Shown: positions 1-5,873 of the stretch, piece after piece
Layout of the letters: the number at the start of each line of letters is the position of its first letter
How positions within the stretch are numbered: position 1 is the stretch's first letter
Assembly: GCA_041481485.1 (NCBI GenBank)
Contig: JBGPBY010000337.1
Coordinates: 1-8,163 of the forward strand
Source of the DNA: JBGPBY01 sp041481485
GTDB taxonomy: Bacteria > Acidobacteriota > Terriglobia > 20CM-2-55-15
Direction of reading: 5' to 3'
Length of the DNA: 8,163 bases
The notes under the pieces: generated by a model
The model's database searches: none
The model's input: the letters and a program-made list of their open reading frames with translations, nothing else
What the model was told of the DNA's origin: nothing
Program-made: the position numbers and the translations under genes

Positions 1-126
1 ATCAACGAAGCTGTGGAAATCGCGTACCTCATGAATATGTCATTAGTTTGCCAGAAAGACGCTCAAACACAAACAACTCTTCTGTATTTTGTATCGATTT
101 TATTGTTCTTTTGTTTAGCGAGATTG

Positions 127-146
127 CAGGGAGAGCTTTGGATGTT
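127..146 (+). promoter_or_regulatory. csrA ribosome binding site overlapping two GGA (CsrA-type) motifs
   Basis: The Shine-Dalgarno AGGGAG (128-133) lies 8 bases before the ATG at 142, which fixes the csrA start. The same bases read CAGGGA, matching the CARGGA core of the CsrA binding consensus. A second motif, GGATGT (140-145), straddles the start codon and matches the 3' half of that consensus. The two GGA cores are 10 bases apart, within the range reported for one CsrA dimer bridging two sites. Inference: CsrA may repress its own translation here by blocking the ribosome, as known for other csrA mRNAs. The upstream 60-120 stretch is AT-rich, but I could not fix a convincing -35/-10 pair. 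Confidence 0.5.
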
Positions 147-375
147 GATCATCAGCCGGAAAAAGGGCGAGAAAATCATTCTCGGAAACAATATTGAGAT
201 CACCATTTTGGATGTCGGGCGAACGCGCGTTCGTTTTGGCATCGAAGCCCCCAAGGAAATCTCAATCCGAAGCCAACTGAAAGAACCGGAGCCGGTATCC
301 GAAGCGGTCGAGGCCGCTTCTCAGGATGAACCGGCCCGCCAGTCCGCCGCCAGCCTGGGTACAGTCCGGTCGTAG
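142..375 (+). CDS. csrA: Carbon storage regulator CsrA (RNA-binding translational regulator)
   Basis: CsrA is a small dimeric beta-sheet protein that binds GGA motifs in mRNA leaders and controls translation and stability of carbon-metabolism, motility and biofilm transcripts. The 77-residue product begins MLIISRKKGEKIILG and continues through VRFGIEAPKEI (30-40), the family signature, in register with E. coli CsrA to about residue 42. The ATG at 142 is preferred over an upstream in-frame ATG at 13 because MLI is the family N-terminus and a strong Shine-Dalgarno sits 8 bases before it. Oddity: where E. coli and Bacillus have HR-x-E-I with RNA-contacting Arg44, this protein has IRSQL, putting Arg at 43 and Ser at 44. 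Residues 48-77 are an acidic, Ala/Ser-rich tail that looks disordered. The gene stands alone, with a palindromic repeat starting 6 bases after its stop. Confidence 0.93.
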   Translation: MLIISRKKGEKIILGNNIEITILDVGRTRVRFGIEAPKEISIRSQLKEPEPVSEAVEAASQDEPARQSAASLGTVRS

Positions 376-381
376 TAGCGC

Positions 382-493
382 AATGCGATTCCCCAATGTA
401 GGGGTGGTCTGTGACCGCCCACAATTCAAAGGCATGCGATCCTCCAAATTGCGGGCGGTCATAGCGCCCCTACATTCGGGAATCGCATTCATT
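382..493. repeat. Palindromic intergenic repeat, family A (MITE/REP-like)
   Basis: The left arm (382-420) begins AATGCGATTCCCC and contains AATGTAGGGG and TGACCGCCC. The right arm (451-489) is its reverse complement with one mismatch in the outer part and a small length difference in the middle. The inner stem continues as TGACCGCCC-a-CAATT (412-426) against AATTG-c-GGGCGGTCA (447-461). The loop holds GGCATGCGATCCTCC. The left arm is itself a hairpin, GGGTGGTC/GACCGCCC around TGT (402-420). The outer end AATGAATGCGATTCCC recurs at 8132, which suggests the unit extends to 493 on the right. No ORF and no clear target-site duplication is seen. It could act as a terminator or mRNA stabiliser after csrA, but it lacks a T-run. 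Confidence 0.85.
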
Positions 494-575
494 TAAAGTT
501 CCATAAGCCGCTCGCAATCTCTGTTCAGGCTATCGCACGAAGGCATAGTCTGCGCTTGCAGTGAACGGGGGCAGC

Positions 576-604
576 TTGACTTTGGTGGGGGCATTCATTA
601 TATG
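576..604 (+). promoter_or_regulatory. Sigma70-like promoter for the TPR-glmR-glmU operon
   Basis: TTGACT (576-581, five of six consensus bases) is followed after exactly 17 bases by TATATG (599-604, four of six). Transcription would start near 610-612, giving a leader of roughly 27 bases before the ATG at 638. The ATG at 602-604 lies inside the -10 box, so a transcript from this promoter cannot use it. No other promoter is evident before glmR or glmU, so this one probably serves all three genes. Confidence 0.6.
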
Positions 605-637
605 TTGCCCTTTCGAAGTCATTCAGCCGAGCGGACT

Positions 638-1402
638 ATGCCTAACAAAGCCAAAGTGAAGATCAGACCCCGGCCCACAGCGAAAGCAGGGGTCAAAACC
701 GTTGCCAGACTCTCTAAAACAGTTGATAAATCAGGACGTAGGCCTCTGAAGCCCAGTGTCCGATCTGGCCCGGACTCGCGCGGCACAAAAGCCGCGTCTC
801 CCAAGATTTCAAAAGAATCCCCCCGGCCCAGAGTCCCGGCCCGGCCGAGTTCATCGAAGCCTGCGCCGACCGGAAAGGCGAGCGCTCCGGTGCTGCAAAA
901 GCCCCAGATTCAGCCAATTAGCGGTGCATTGAAGGCGTTGGAGACCGGCATTAAACTGATGTATGCCGAGCAGTACGACAAGGCGATCAAATGTTTTCAC
1001 GCCCTGATGGCGGATTTTCCCGACGAGGTCGAAGTCCAGGCAAGCGTCAGGGCTAACATTCAGGCCTGCGAAAAGAAAATGAACGACCGGGCCAGAACTG
1101 TCATACGGTCGTCAGACGATCACTATCATATGGCCGTCGCCTTCCTGAATGGCGGGCAGGTGGATTCCGCAATGAACCATCTGCAGCAGGCGCTGAAACT
1201 CGAACCAAAGGGCAGCCACATCCTGTATGCCATTGCGGCTGCAAACGCATTGAAAGGGAACAAGGAACAAGCGCTTTCCTTTCTCAAACAGTCCATACAC
1301 CACGGCCCTGAAAATCGCTTTCATGCCGCGCAGGACAACGACTTTGCCAACCTCGTCGAGGAACCGGCATTCAGGGAATTACTGACGACTCCAGGAAAGT
1401 AG
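638..1402 (+). CDS. TPR protein with a basic, probably disordered N-terminal tail; function unknown
   Basis: The product is 254 residues and I do not recognise a named family. Residues 1-90 are low-complexity and rich in Lys, Arg, Pro and Ser (MPNKAKVKIRPRP at the start), with no signal peptide or membrane segment, so the protein is probably cytoplasmic. Residues 97-222 hold TPR-like helical pairs: ALETGIKLMYAEQYDKAIKCF (97-117 region), DHYHMAVAFLNGGQVDSAM (161-179) and ILYAIAAANALKGNKEQAL (195-213). The end, DNDFANLVEEPAFRELL, resembles a motif often closing TPR proteins. I chose ATG 638 over ATG 602 because the latter lies in the promoter -10 box. The gene is 4 bases before glmR, so the two are surely co-transcribed. 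Inference: it may be a scaffold for GlmR, the Glm enzymes or a nucleic acid, since the tail is strongly basic. Confidence 0.85.
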   Translation: MPNKAKVKIRPRPTAKAGVKTVARLSKTVDKSGRRPLKPSVRSGPDSRGTKAASPKISKESPRPRVPARPSSSKPAPTGKASAPVLQKPQIQPISGALKALETGIKLMYAEQYDKAIKCFHALMADFPDEVEVQASVRANIQACEKKMNDRARTVIRSSDDHYHMAVAFLNGGQVDSAMNHLQQALKLEPKGSHILYAIAAANALKGNKEQALSFLKQSIHHGPENRFHAAQDNDFANLVEEPAFRELLTTPGK

Positions 1403-1409
1403 GACATTG
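1393..1409 (+). promoter_or_regulatory. Ribosome binding site and TTG start of glmR
   Basis: AGGAAAG (1393-1399) sits 7 bases before a TTG at 1407. An in-frame TGA at 1383-1385 closes the frame upstream and no ATG or GTG lies between, so TTG 1407 is the only start that keeps the conserved IGGGTG nucleotide-binding motif with a normal N-terminus. The site lies inside the last codons of the TPR gene, which suggests translational coupling. Confidence 0.7.
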
Positions 1410-2372
1410 AAGTCCATTCGGCCCAGAATTCTCTCCATCGGAGGCGGCACGGGCTTGTCGACACTCCTCCGAGGCCTCAAAAGCGGTCCCGGCGACATTT
1501 CCGTAATCGTGACAGTTACCGACGATGGCGGGAGTTCCGGCCGGCTCCGTGAAGAACTCAACGTCATGCCGCCGGGCGATATCCGGAACTGCATGATCGC
1601 GCTTTCCGAAGACGAGCACCTGATGTCCAAGCTGTTTCGCTATCGCTTCAACAGCAAAGGCGACCTCCATGGCCACAGCTTCGGTAACCTGTTTCTCACG
1701 GCTCTTGCGGGTGTCACCGGGGATTTTGCCGAAGCCGTGCGATTGACGTCCGAGGTGCTTGCCATTAACGGGGTGATCTATCCGTCAACCAACTCGCAGG
1801 TTTCGCTGAGGGGACAATTCGCGGATGGTTCCTGGATCGACGGTGAGACTCGGATTACCGCTTCCGGAAAACGAATTCGGCGCGTTTGTCTTGAACCCGC
1901 CGATGCGAGGCCGCTCGACGGCGCTCTCGAGGCGATTGAGAATGCCGATATCATCACCCTTGGACCGGGTTCACTGTTCACCAGTTTGATTCCCAATCTA
2001 TTGGTGAAGGAAATTCCAGAAGCCATTCGCTGCTCAAAGGCCGTCAAGGTCTATGTGCAGAACATCATGACGCAGCCCGGAGAAACCGATGGCATGACCG
2101 TCGTCGATCATGTGGATGCGCTGATGAACCACTGCGGCGGCCAGCTGTTATTCTCGAAAATCGTATTGAATACCGGGCAACCTTCGCCGTCGAGGCTCGC
2201 TAAATACGTGGCCGAGGGGGCAGAATTTGTAACGATCGACCGGGATCGCCTCAGATCGATGGGTCTGGAATGCGTCGATCGGGATTTGTTGTCGGACGAC
2301 GAAGTCATTCGTCACGATCCCGACTGTCTGGCAAATACCGTGTACGAGCTGATTGAGTATGAAAAACCCTAA
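1407..2372 (+). CDS. glmR: GlmR/YvcK-family UDP-GlcNAc-sensing protein (CofD-like fold)
   Basis: YvcK/GlmR proteins bind UDP-GlcNAc; in Bacillus subtilis the protein is needed for growth on gluconeogenic carbon sources, supports cell-wall synthesis and stimulates GlmS. The 321-residue length fits the family (B. subtilis about 317). Visible motifs: IGGGTGLSTLLRGLK (11-25), VTDDGGSSGRLREE (37-50), MPPGDIRNC (54-62), HSFGNL (90-95), the CofD-like LGPGSLFTSLIPNLL (185-199) and YVQNIMTQPGETDG (216-229). Near the C-terminus, IRHDP (301-305) aligns with the RHDT segment of the Bacillus protein. The full motif set and cell-wall neighbours argue against a true CofD (F420 synthesis). The gene starts with TTG and its last 14 bases overlap glmU. 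Confidence 0.93.
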   Translation: MKSIRPRILSIGGGTGLSTLLRGLKSGPGDISVIVTVTDDGGSSGRLREELNVMPPGDIRNCMIALSEDEHLMSKLFRYRFNSKGDLHGHSFGNLFLTALAGVTGDFAEAVRLTSEVLAINGVIYPSTNSQVSLRGQFADGSWIDGETRITASGKRIRRVCLEPADARPLDGALEAIENADIITLGPGSLFTSLIPNLLVKEIPEAIRCSKAVKVYVQNIMTQPGETDGMTVVDHVDALMNHCGGQLLFSKIVLNTGQPSPSRLAKYVAEGAEFVTIDRDRLRSMGLECVDRDLLSDDEVIRHDPDCLANTVYELIEYEKP

Positions 2373-3735
2373 CATTCTGATACTCGCTGCGGGCAAAGGC
2401 ACCCGCATGAAATCCAGAAAAGCCAAGGTTCTGCACCATGCCGGAGGCGCGCCGCTGGTGAGTCATGTGCTTCGTGCGGCATTATCCGTTTCCGGAAAGG
2501 TTTTTATCGTCGTCGGCCACCAGGCCGCTGACGTGAAGAGCCTGTTTTCAGGGGTCACGTTTATTGACCAAAAAGAGCAACTGGGCACCGGCCATGCCGT
2601 CATGTGTGCCCGGGAAACGCTGCGGGATTTTGCTGGAGATTTGCTGGTTCTGCCCGGAGATGTGCCGTTGATCCGCACCGAAACCATTCAGGAGTTCCTG
2701 CGTTTTCACCGTGAAGGGAACTACGATGCATCGATCCTGACCGCAGAGATTGCAAACCCGTTCGGATACGGCCGGATCGTTCGCGGAAAAACCAATGCTG
2801 TCGATCGCATCGTCGAACACCGCGATGCATCTCCCGATATTCTCAAGATCAACGAGATCAACACGAGCATCTACGTGTTCAATACGCCGTTATTGTTTGA
2901 AGCGCTGACCAAACTGCGTAATGACAACGCCCAATCGGAATACTATCTGACCGACGTTATCGGCATTTTGACGAGCAGCCAGAAAAAGGTAGGCGCGTGG
3001 AAGACAAATCAGGCTGAGGAGATTCTCGGAATCAATACGCGCCGGGAACTGGCCTACACGGATCAGGTGCTGCGCCGCCGCAAGAACGAAGAACTGATGT
3101 CGGACGGCGTCACCATAATGGATCCCTCCAGCACGTTTATAGACGCCGGCGTAAAGATTGGTGCAGACACGATAATCTATCCGTCGGTGCAGATTTATGG
3201 GGCATCGGAAATCGGCGAGGATTCCACGATTCATTCGTTCACACGCATTTCCGATTCACGCATTGGCACGCAATCGACAGTGCTCGAGGGATGCATCGTT
3301 GAAAGCAGCGTCATCGGCAACGATGTGACTATCGGTCCCTACGCGCGCCTGCGTCCGGGCGCAAAACTGGAAGACACGGTACGAGTCGGGAATTTCGTAG
3401 AGATTAAAAAATCCACGTTGGGCGCGGGCACAAAGGCGATGCACCTCGCCTACATCGGCGACGCGACAATAGGAAAGAGAGTCAACATCGGCGCCGGCGT
3501 GATCACGGTGAACTACGACGGCACGAACAAATTTCCAACCACGATCGAGGACGAAGCGTTTATCGGAAGCGACAGCCAGCTCATTGCGCCGGTTCATGTG
3601 GGGAAGGGCGGATTTGTTGCAGCGGGTTCGACGATTACCGAAGATGTTCCTGCGGAATCCCTCGCGATCGGCAGAGGCCGTCAGGTGAACAAGGAAAATC
3701 GCGCGCCACACCGGAAGAAGAATGCCCCGCTGTAG
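2359..3735 (+). CDS. glmU: Bifunctional GlmU: glucosamine-1-phosphate N-acetyltransferase / UDP-GlcNAc pyrophosphorylase
   Basis: GlmU acetylates glucosamine-1-phosphate with acetyl-CoA, then joins it to UTP to make UDP-GlcNAc in the cytoplasm. The product is 458 residues, normal for the family. The N-terminal uridyltransferase shows LAAGKGTRMKS (9-19) with KVLH (23-26), QLGTGHA (74-80), PGDVPL with Asp101 (99-104), NPFGYGRI (133-140) and GINTRRE with Asn226 (224-230). The C-terminal left-handed beta-helix spans about 250-440, with GPYARLRPGA (326-335), NFVEIKKS (345-352), MHLAYIGDA holding the likely catalytic His362, and NIGAGVITVNYDG (376-388). ATG 2359 is preferred to TTG 2353, two codons upstream. 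It overlaps glmR by 14 bases, so translation is probably coupled. The stop codon falls inside a repeat-like sequence, and the tail is a short basic KK-NAPL. Confidence 0.96.
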   Translation: MKNPNILILAAGKGTRMKSRKAKVLHHAGGAPLVSHVLRAALSVSGKVFIVVGHQAADVKSLFSGVTFIDQKEQLGTGHAVMCARETLRDFAGDLLVLPGDVPLIRTETIQEFLRFHREGNYDASILTAEIANPFGYGRIVRGKTNAVDRIVEHRDASPDILKINEINTSIYVFNTPLLFEALTKLRNDNAQSEYYLTDVIGILTSSQKKVGAWKTNQAEEILGINTRRELAYTDQVLRRRKNEELMSDGVTIMDPSSTFIDAGVKIGADTIIYPSVQIYGASEIGEDSTIHSFTRISDSRIGTQSTVLEGCIVESSVIGNDVTIGPYARLRPGAKLEDTVRVGNFVEIKKSTLGAGTKAMHLAYIGDATIGKRVNIGAGVITVNYDGTNKFPTTIEDEAFIGSDSQLIAPVHVGKGGFVAAGSTITEDVPAESLAIGRGRQVNKENRAPHRKKNAPL

Positions 3736-3748
3736 GGGCGGGCTATGA
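3731..3748. repeat. Family A arm fragment carrying the glmU stop codon
   Basis: TGTAGGGGCGGGCTATGA closely matches the family A arm TGTAGGGGCGCTATGA (reverse strand of 461-476) and the left-arm form at 398-413. The TAG within it (3733-3735) is the stop codon of glmU. GCCCC (3724-3728) and GGGGC (3735-3739) can pair across the stop. It may be the remnant of a repeat that landed on the 3' end of glmU. Confidence 0.55.
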
Positions 3749-3751
3749 AGG

Positions 3752-3949
3752 TGTGAAGAAATGGGAATCGGGTGACTGTAGAGGCGGGCAATCAAGAAAT
3801 CCCTCTCCCAACGGGAGAGGGGGCCGAAGGCCGGTGAGGGGTACCGCACGTAACGATTTTTACGTGCGGTACCCCTCACCCGACCCTCTCCCGTCGGGAG
3901 AGGGATTTCTTGATTACCCGCCTCTACAGTCACCCGATTCCCATTCACA
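3752..3949. repeat. Large nearly perfect palindrome, family B (MITE-like), between glmU and glmS
   Basis: The outer stem is 50 bases: 3760-3809 pairs with 3896-3945 with a single mismatch (C3789 against T3916-side). Flanking TGTG (3752-3755) and CACA (3946-3949) extend it past a 4-base bulge. The inner stem of 21 bases (3833-3853 with 3860-3880) closes on a 6-base loop, CGATTT. Each arm carries its own hairpin: CCCTCTCCC/GGGAGAGGG around AAC on the left (3801-3821) and around GTC on the right (3884-3904). The left arm alone has an extra GGCC-GAA-GGCC hairpin (3822-3832). It could fold as one long hairpin or as a branched cloverleaf. It holds no credible gene. It may end glmU transcription, though it has no clean T-run, and it shares TGTAG-R-GGCGGG with family A. 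Confidence 0.92.
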
Positions 3950-3981
3950 TGGCTCGACTATCAAATTTGTAATCCCCATCA

Positions 3982-4010
3982 TTGGATTGACTTGAATAGC
4001 CTCATGCTAT
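3982..4010 (+). promoter_or_regulatory. Possible promoter of glmS-pcrA
   Basis: TTGGAT (3982-3987) and TGCTAT (4005-4010) are 17 bases apart, each matching consensus at about three of six positions. A better -35, TTGACT (3987-3992), has no matching -10 at normal spacing. Transcription from the first pair would begin near 4016-4018, only 2-4 bases before the glmS ATG. No Shine-Dalgarno is present before that ATG, which fits a nearly leaderless mRNA. The pair lies just outside the family B palindrome. Confidence 0.35.
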
Positions 4011-4019
4011 CCTCGAAAA

Positions 4020-5870
4020 ATGTGCGGCATATTTGGCTACGTCGGACCCCGTGACCCTGTTCCGTTGATCATGGGCGGTCTCAAATCTCTGGAATACCGT
4101 GGATATGACTCGGCAGGCATTGCAATCGTCGAGGATCATCAGCTTTTTGTTCGCCGTTGTTCGGGCAAACTGAAAAATCTTGAAGATCTGCTGATCAAGG
4201 ATCCGGTCAAGGGAGAGTTTGGGCTTGGACACACGCGATGGGCCACGCATGGCCGTCCGACCGAGGAGAATGCGCATCCGCATCGCGATTGCACGAATCG
4301 CATTGTCGTTGCCCACAATGGAATCATCGAAAACTATGTCTCGCTGAAACGCCAGCTGGTGCAGGAAGGTCACAAGTTCACGACCGAGACCGACACTGAA
4401 GTCATCGCCCACCTTATCGAAAAGAACTTCCGTGGCAATCTCGAAGATGCCGTACTCGCCGTCCTGAAGGAGCTCAAGGGCATTTACGCATTCGTGGCGC
4501 TGTCTGCTGACGATCCGCAGAAAATTGTCGCGGTTCGTGAAGGAGCGCCGCTGGTCGTCGGGAGCGTCGATGGTGAAGGGTTTGTCGCTTCAGACATTCC
4601 GGCATTGCTGCCATATACCCGCTCGATTCTGTTTCTCGATGAGCACGAACTGGTGGTTGTTGCCCGTGAAGGGATTCGCGTATTCGATGCATCGGGAAAA
4701 CCCAAGGAGCCGAAATTTCAGACCATCACCTGGGATCCGGTTCAGGCGGAAAAAGGCGGCTACAAACACTTCATGCTCAAGGAAATTTTCGAGCAGCCGT
4801 CCGCCATTGGAAACACAGTGTTGGGCCGCCTGTCGCTGGACACCAACACCGTCCATTTCGAAGACACCGGTTTTACAAACGAGCAGTGGAAGAGTTACAA
4901 ACAGATCCGGATTCTTGCCTGTGGCACAAGCTGGCACGCGGCGCTTGCGGGAAAATACATGATCGAGTCGCTGGCGCGCATCCCGGTCGAGGTCGATTAC
5001 GCGAGCGAGTTTCGCTATCGGGAACCGATCATTCTTCCCGACACGCTCTACATCTTCATCACTCAGTCCGGAGAAACTGCCGACACGATTTCAGCTCAAC
5101 GCCTGGTGCGCGAAGCACAGGGGAAAATCCTGACCATCACCAACGTTGTCGGCTCCATGACAACGCGCATTGCCGATGCAATTCTATACACGCGGGCGGG
5201 GCCGGAAATCGGCGTCGCATCGACGAAGGCATTTACCACGCAGCTGACGTGCTTGTACCTGGTTGCCATTCATCTGGCGAACCTTCACAAGAAGCTGCCC
5301 GAATCGACCATGAGGCGCATGCTCGAAGATCTCACGTCGCTGCCGCAGAAAATGGAGTCCATTTTGGAGGGTGCAAAAGACCTGGAGCGCATTGCCAAGG
5401 AGTTGTTCCGAGCTCAGGACTTTTTGTTCCTTGCCCGCGGAGTCGATTTCCCGATTGCTCTGGAAGGTGCGCTAAAACTCAAGGAACTTTCGTATATCCA
5501 TGCGGAAGGGTACCCGGCCGGCGAGATGAAGCACGGTCCGAACGCTCTGATCGATGAAAATCTTCCGGTAGTTTTTCTGGCGGCTTACGACAAAGATTCG
5601 GAGCATTCCACCACGCGTTACGAAAAAGTGCTGAACAACGTGAAGGAAGTGAAGTCGCGTGACGGCATTATCGTGTCGGTTGGACTTGCCGGAGACGAAG
5701 AACTGCAGGAGAGTTCGGCTTATTACATTCACATCGCATCGACGAATGAATACCTTTTGCCCATACTCGAAGTGATCCCACTCCAGCTTCTGGCGTATTA
5801 CATTGCGGTCCGGCGGGGATGCGATATCGATCAACCTCGCAACCTTGCCAAGAGTGTTACGGTAGAATGA
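4020..5870 (+). CDS. glmS: Glutamine--fructose-6-phosphate aminotransferase (isomerizing), GlmS
   Basis: GlmS converts fructose-6-phosphate and glutamine to glucosamine-6-phosphate and glutamate, the first committed step to UDP-GlcNAc. The product is 616 residues (E. coli 609). The start is certain because MCGIFGYVG must expose Cys2 as the N-terminal glutaminase nucleophile. Glutaminase motifs: YRGYDSAGIA (26-35), HTRWATHG (71-78), HNGIIENY (99-106) and ETDTEV (123-128). The two SIS domains show CGTSWHAA (301-308), TQSGETADT (348-356), ASTKAFTTQL (400-409), LKLKELSYIHAEG (485-497) and KHGPNALID (504-512). The C-terminal PRNLAKSVTVE contains Lys611, the equivalent of the E. coli isomerase lysine. 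No glmS riboswitch-ribozyme can fit, since the palindrome ends about 70 bases upstream. Just 3 bases separate it from pcrA. Confidence 0.97.
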   Translation: MCGIFGYVGPRDPVPLIMGGLKSLEYRGYDSAGIAIVEDHQLFVRRCSGKLKNLEDLLIKDPVKGEFGLGHTRWATHGRPTEENAHPHRDCTNRIVVAHNGIIENYVSLKRQLVQEGHKFTTETDTEVIAHLIEKNFRGNLEDAVLAVLKELKGIYAFVALSADDPQKIVAVREGAPLVVGSVDGEGFVASDIPALLPYTRSILFLDEHELVVVAREGIRVFDASGKPKEPKFQTITWDPVQAEKGGYKHFMLKEIFEQPSAIGNTVLGRLSLDTNTVHFEDTGFTNEQWKSYKQIRILACGTSWHAALAGKYMIESLARIPVEVDYASEFRYREPIILPDTLYIFITQSGETADTISAQRLVREAQGKILTITNVVGSMTTRIADAILYTRAGPEIGVASTKAFTTQLTCLYLVAIHLANLHKKLPESTMRRMLEDLTSLPQKMESILEGAKDLERIAKELFRAQDFLFLARGVDFPIALEGALKLKELSYIHAEGYPAGEMKHGPNALIDENLPVVFLAAYDKDSEHSTTRYEKVLNNVKEVKSRDGIIVSVGLAGDEELQESSAYYIHIASTNEYLLPILEVIPLQLLAYYIAVRRGCDIDQPRNLAKSVTVE

Positions 5871-5873
5871 GGA

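Noticed and set aside
1..24. Frame 1 reads INEAVEIA, reminiscent of a NusB segment
   Set aside because: Only eight residues, followed by unrelated sequence and no NusB-like FVNG motif; too short to call a gene remnant.
13..375. Longer csrA reading frame starting 43 codons upstream
   Set aside because: The extra part is AT-rich with an odd hydrophobic stretch, the CsrA family starts at MLI, and a good ribosome site sits directly before ATG 142.
1407..2372. CofD (F420 biosynthesis) assignment for the glmR product
   Set aside because: Same fold, but the YvcK motif set, length and glmU/glmS neighbours fit GlmR; no F420 genes are present.
3801..3904. CRISPR-like repetition of CCCTCTCCC/GGGAGAGGG
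   Set aside because: These are arms of one palindrome, not direct repeats with unique spacers.
3256..3948. Minus-strand open frame of 230 codons over the glmU end and the palindrome
   Set aside because: It is a shadow of glmU on the opposite strand extended through repeat sequence; no recognisable domain.
3753..3995. Plus-strand open frame of 80 codons through palindrome B
   Set aside because: The translation merely encodes the inverted repeat, with no ribosome site or family resemblance.
3950..4019. A glmS riboswitch-ribozyme before glmS
   Set aside because: Only about 70 bases lie between the palindrome and the start codon, too short for the ribozyme, and its conserved core is not visible.
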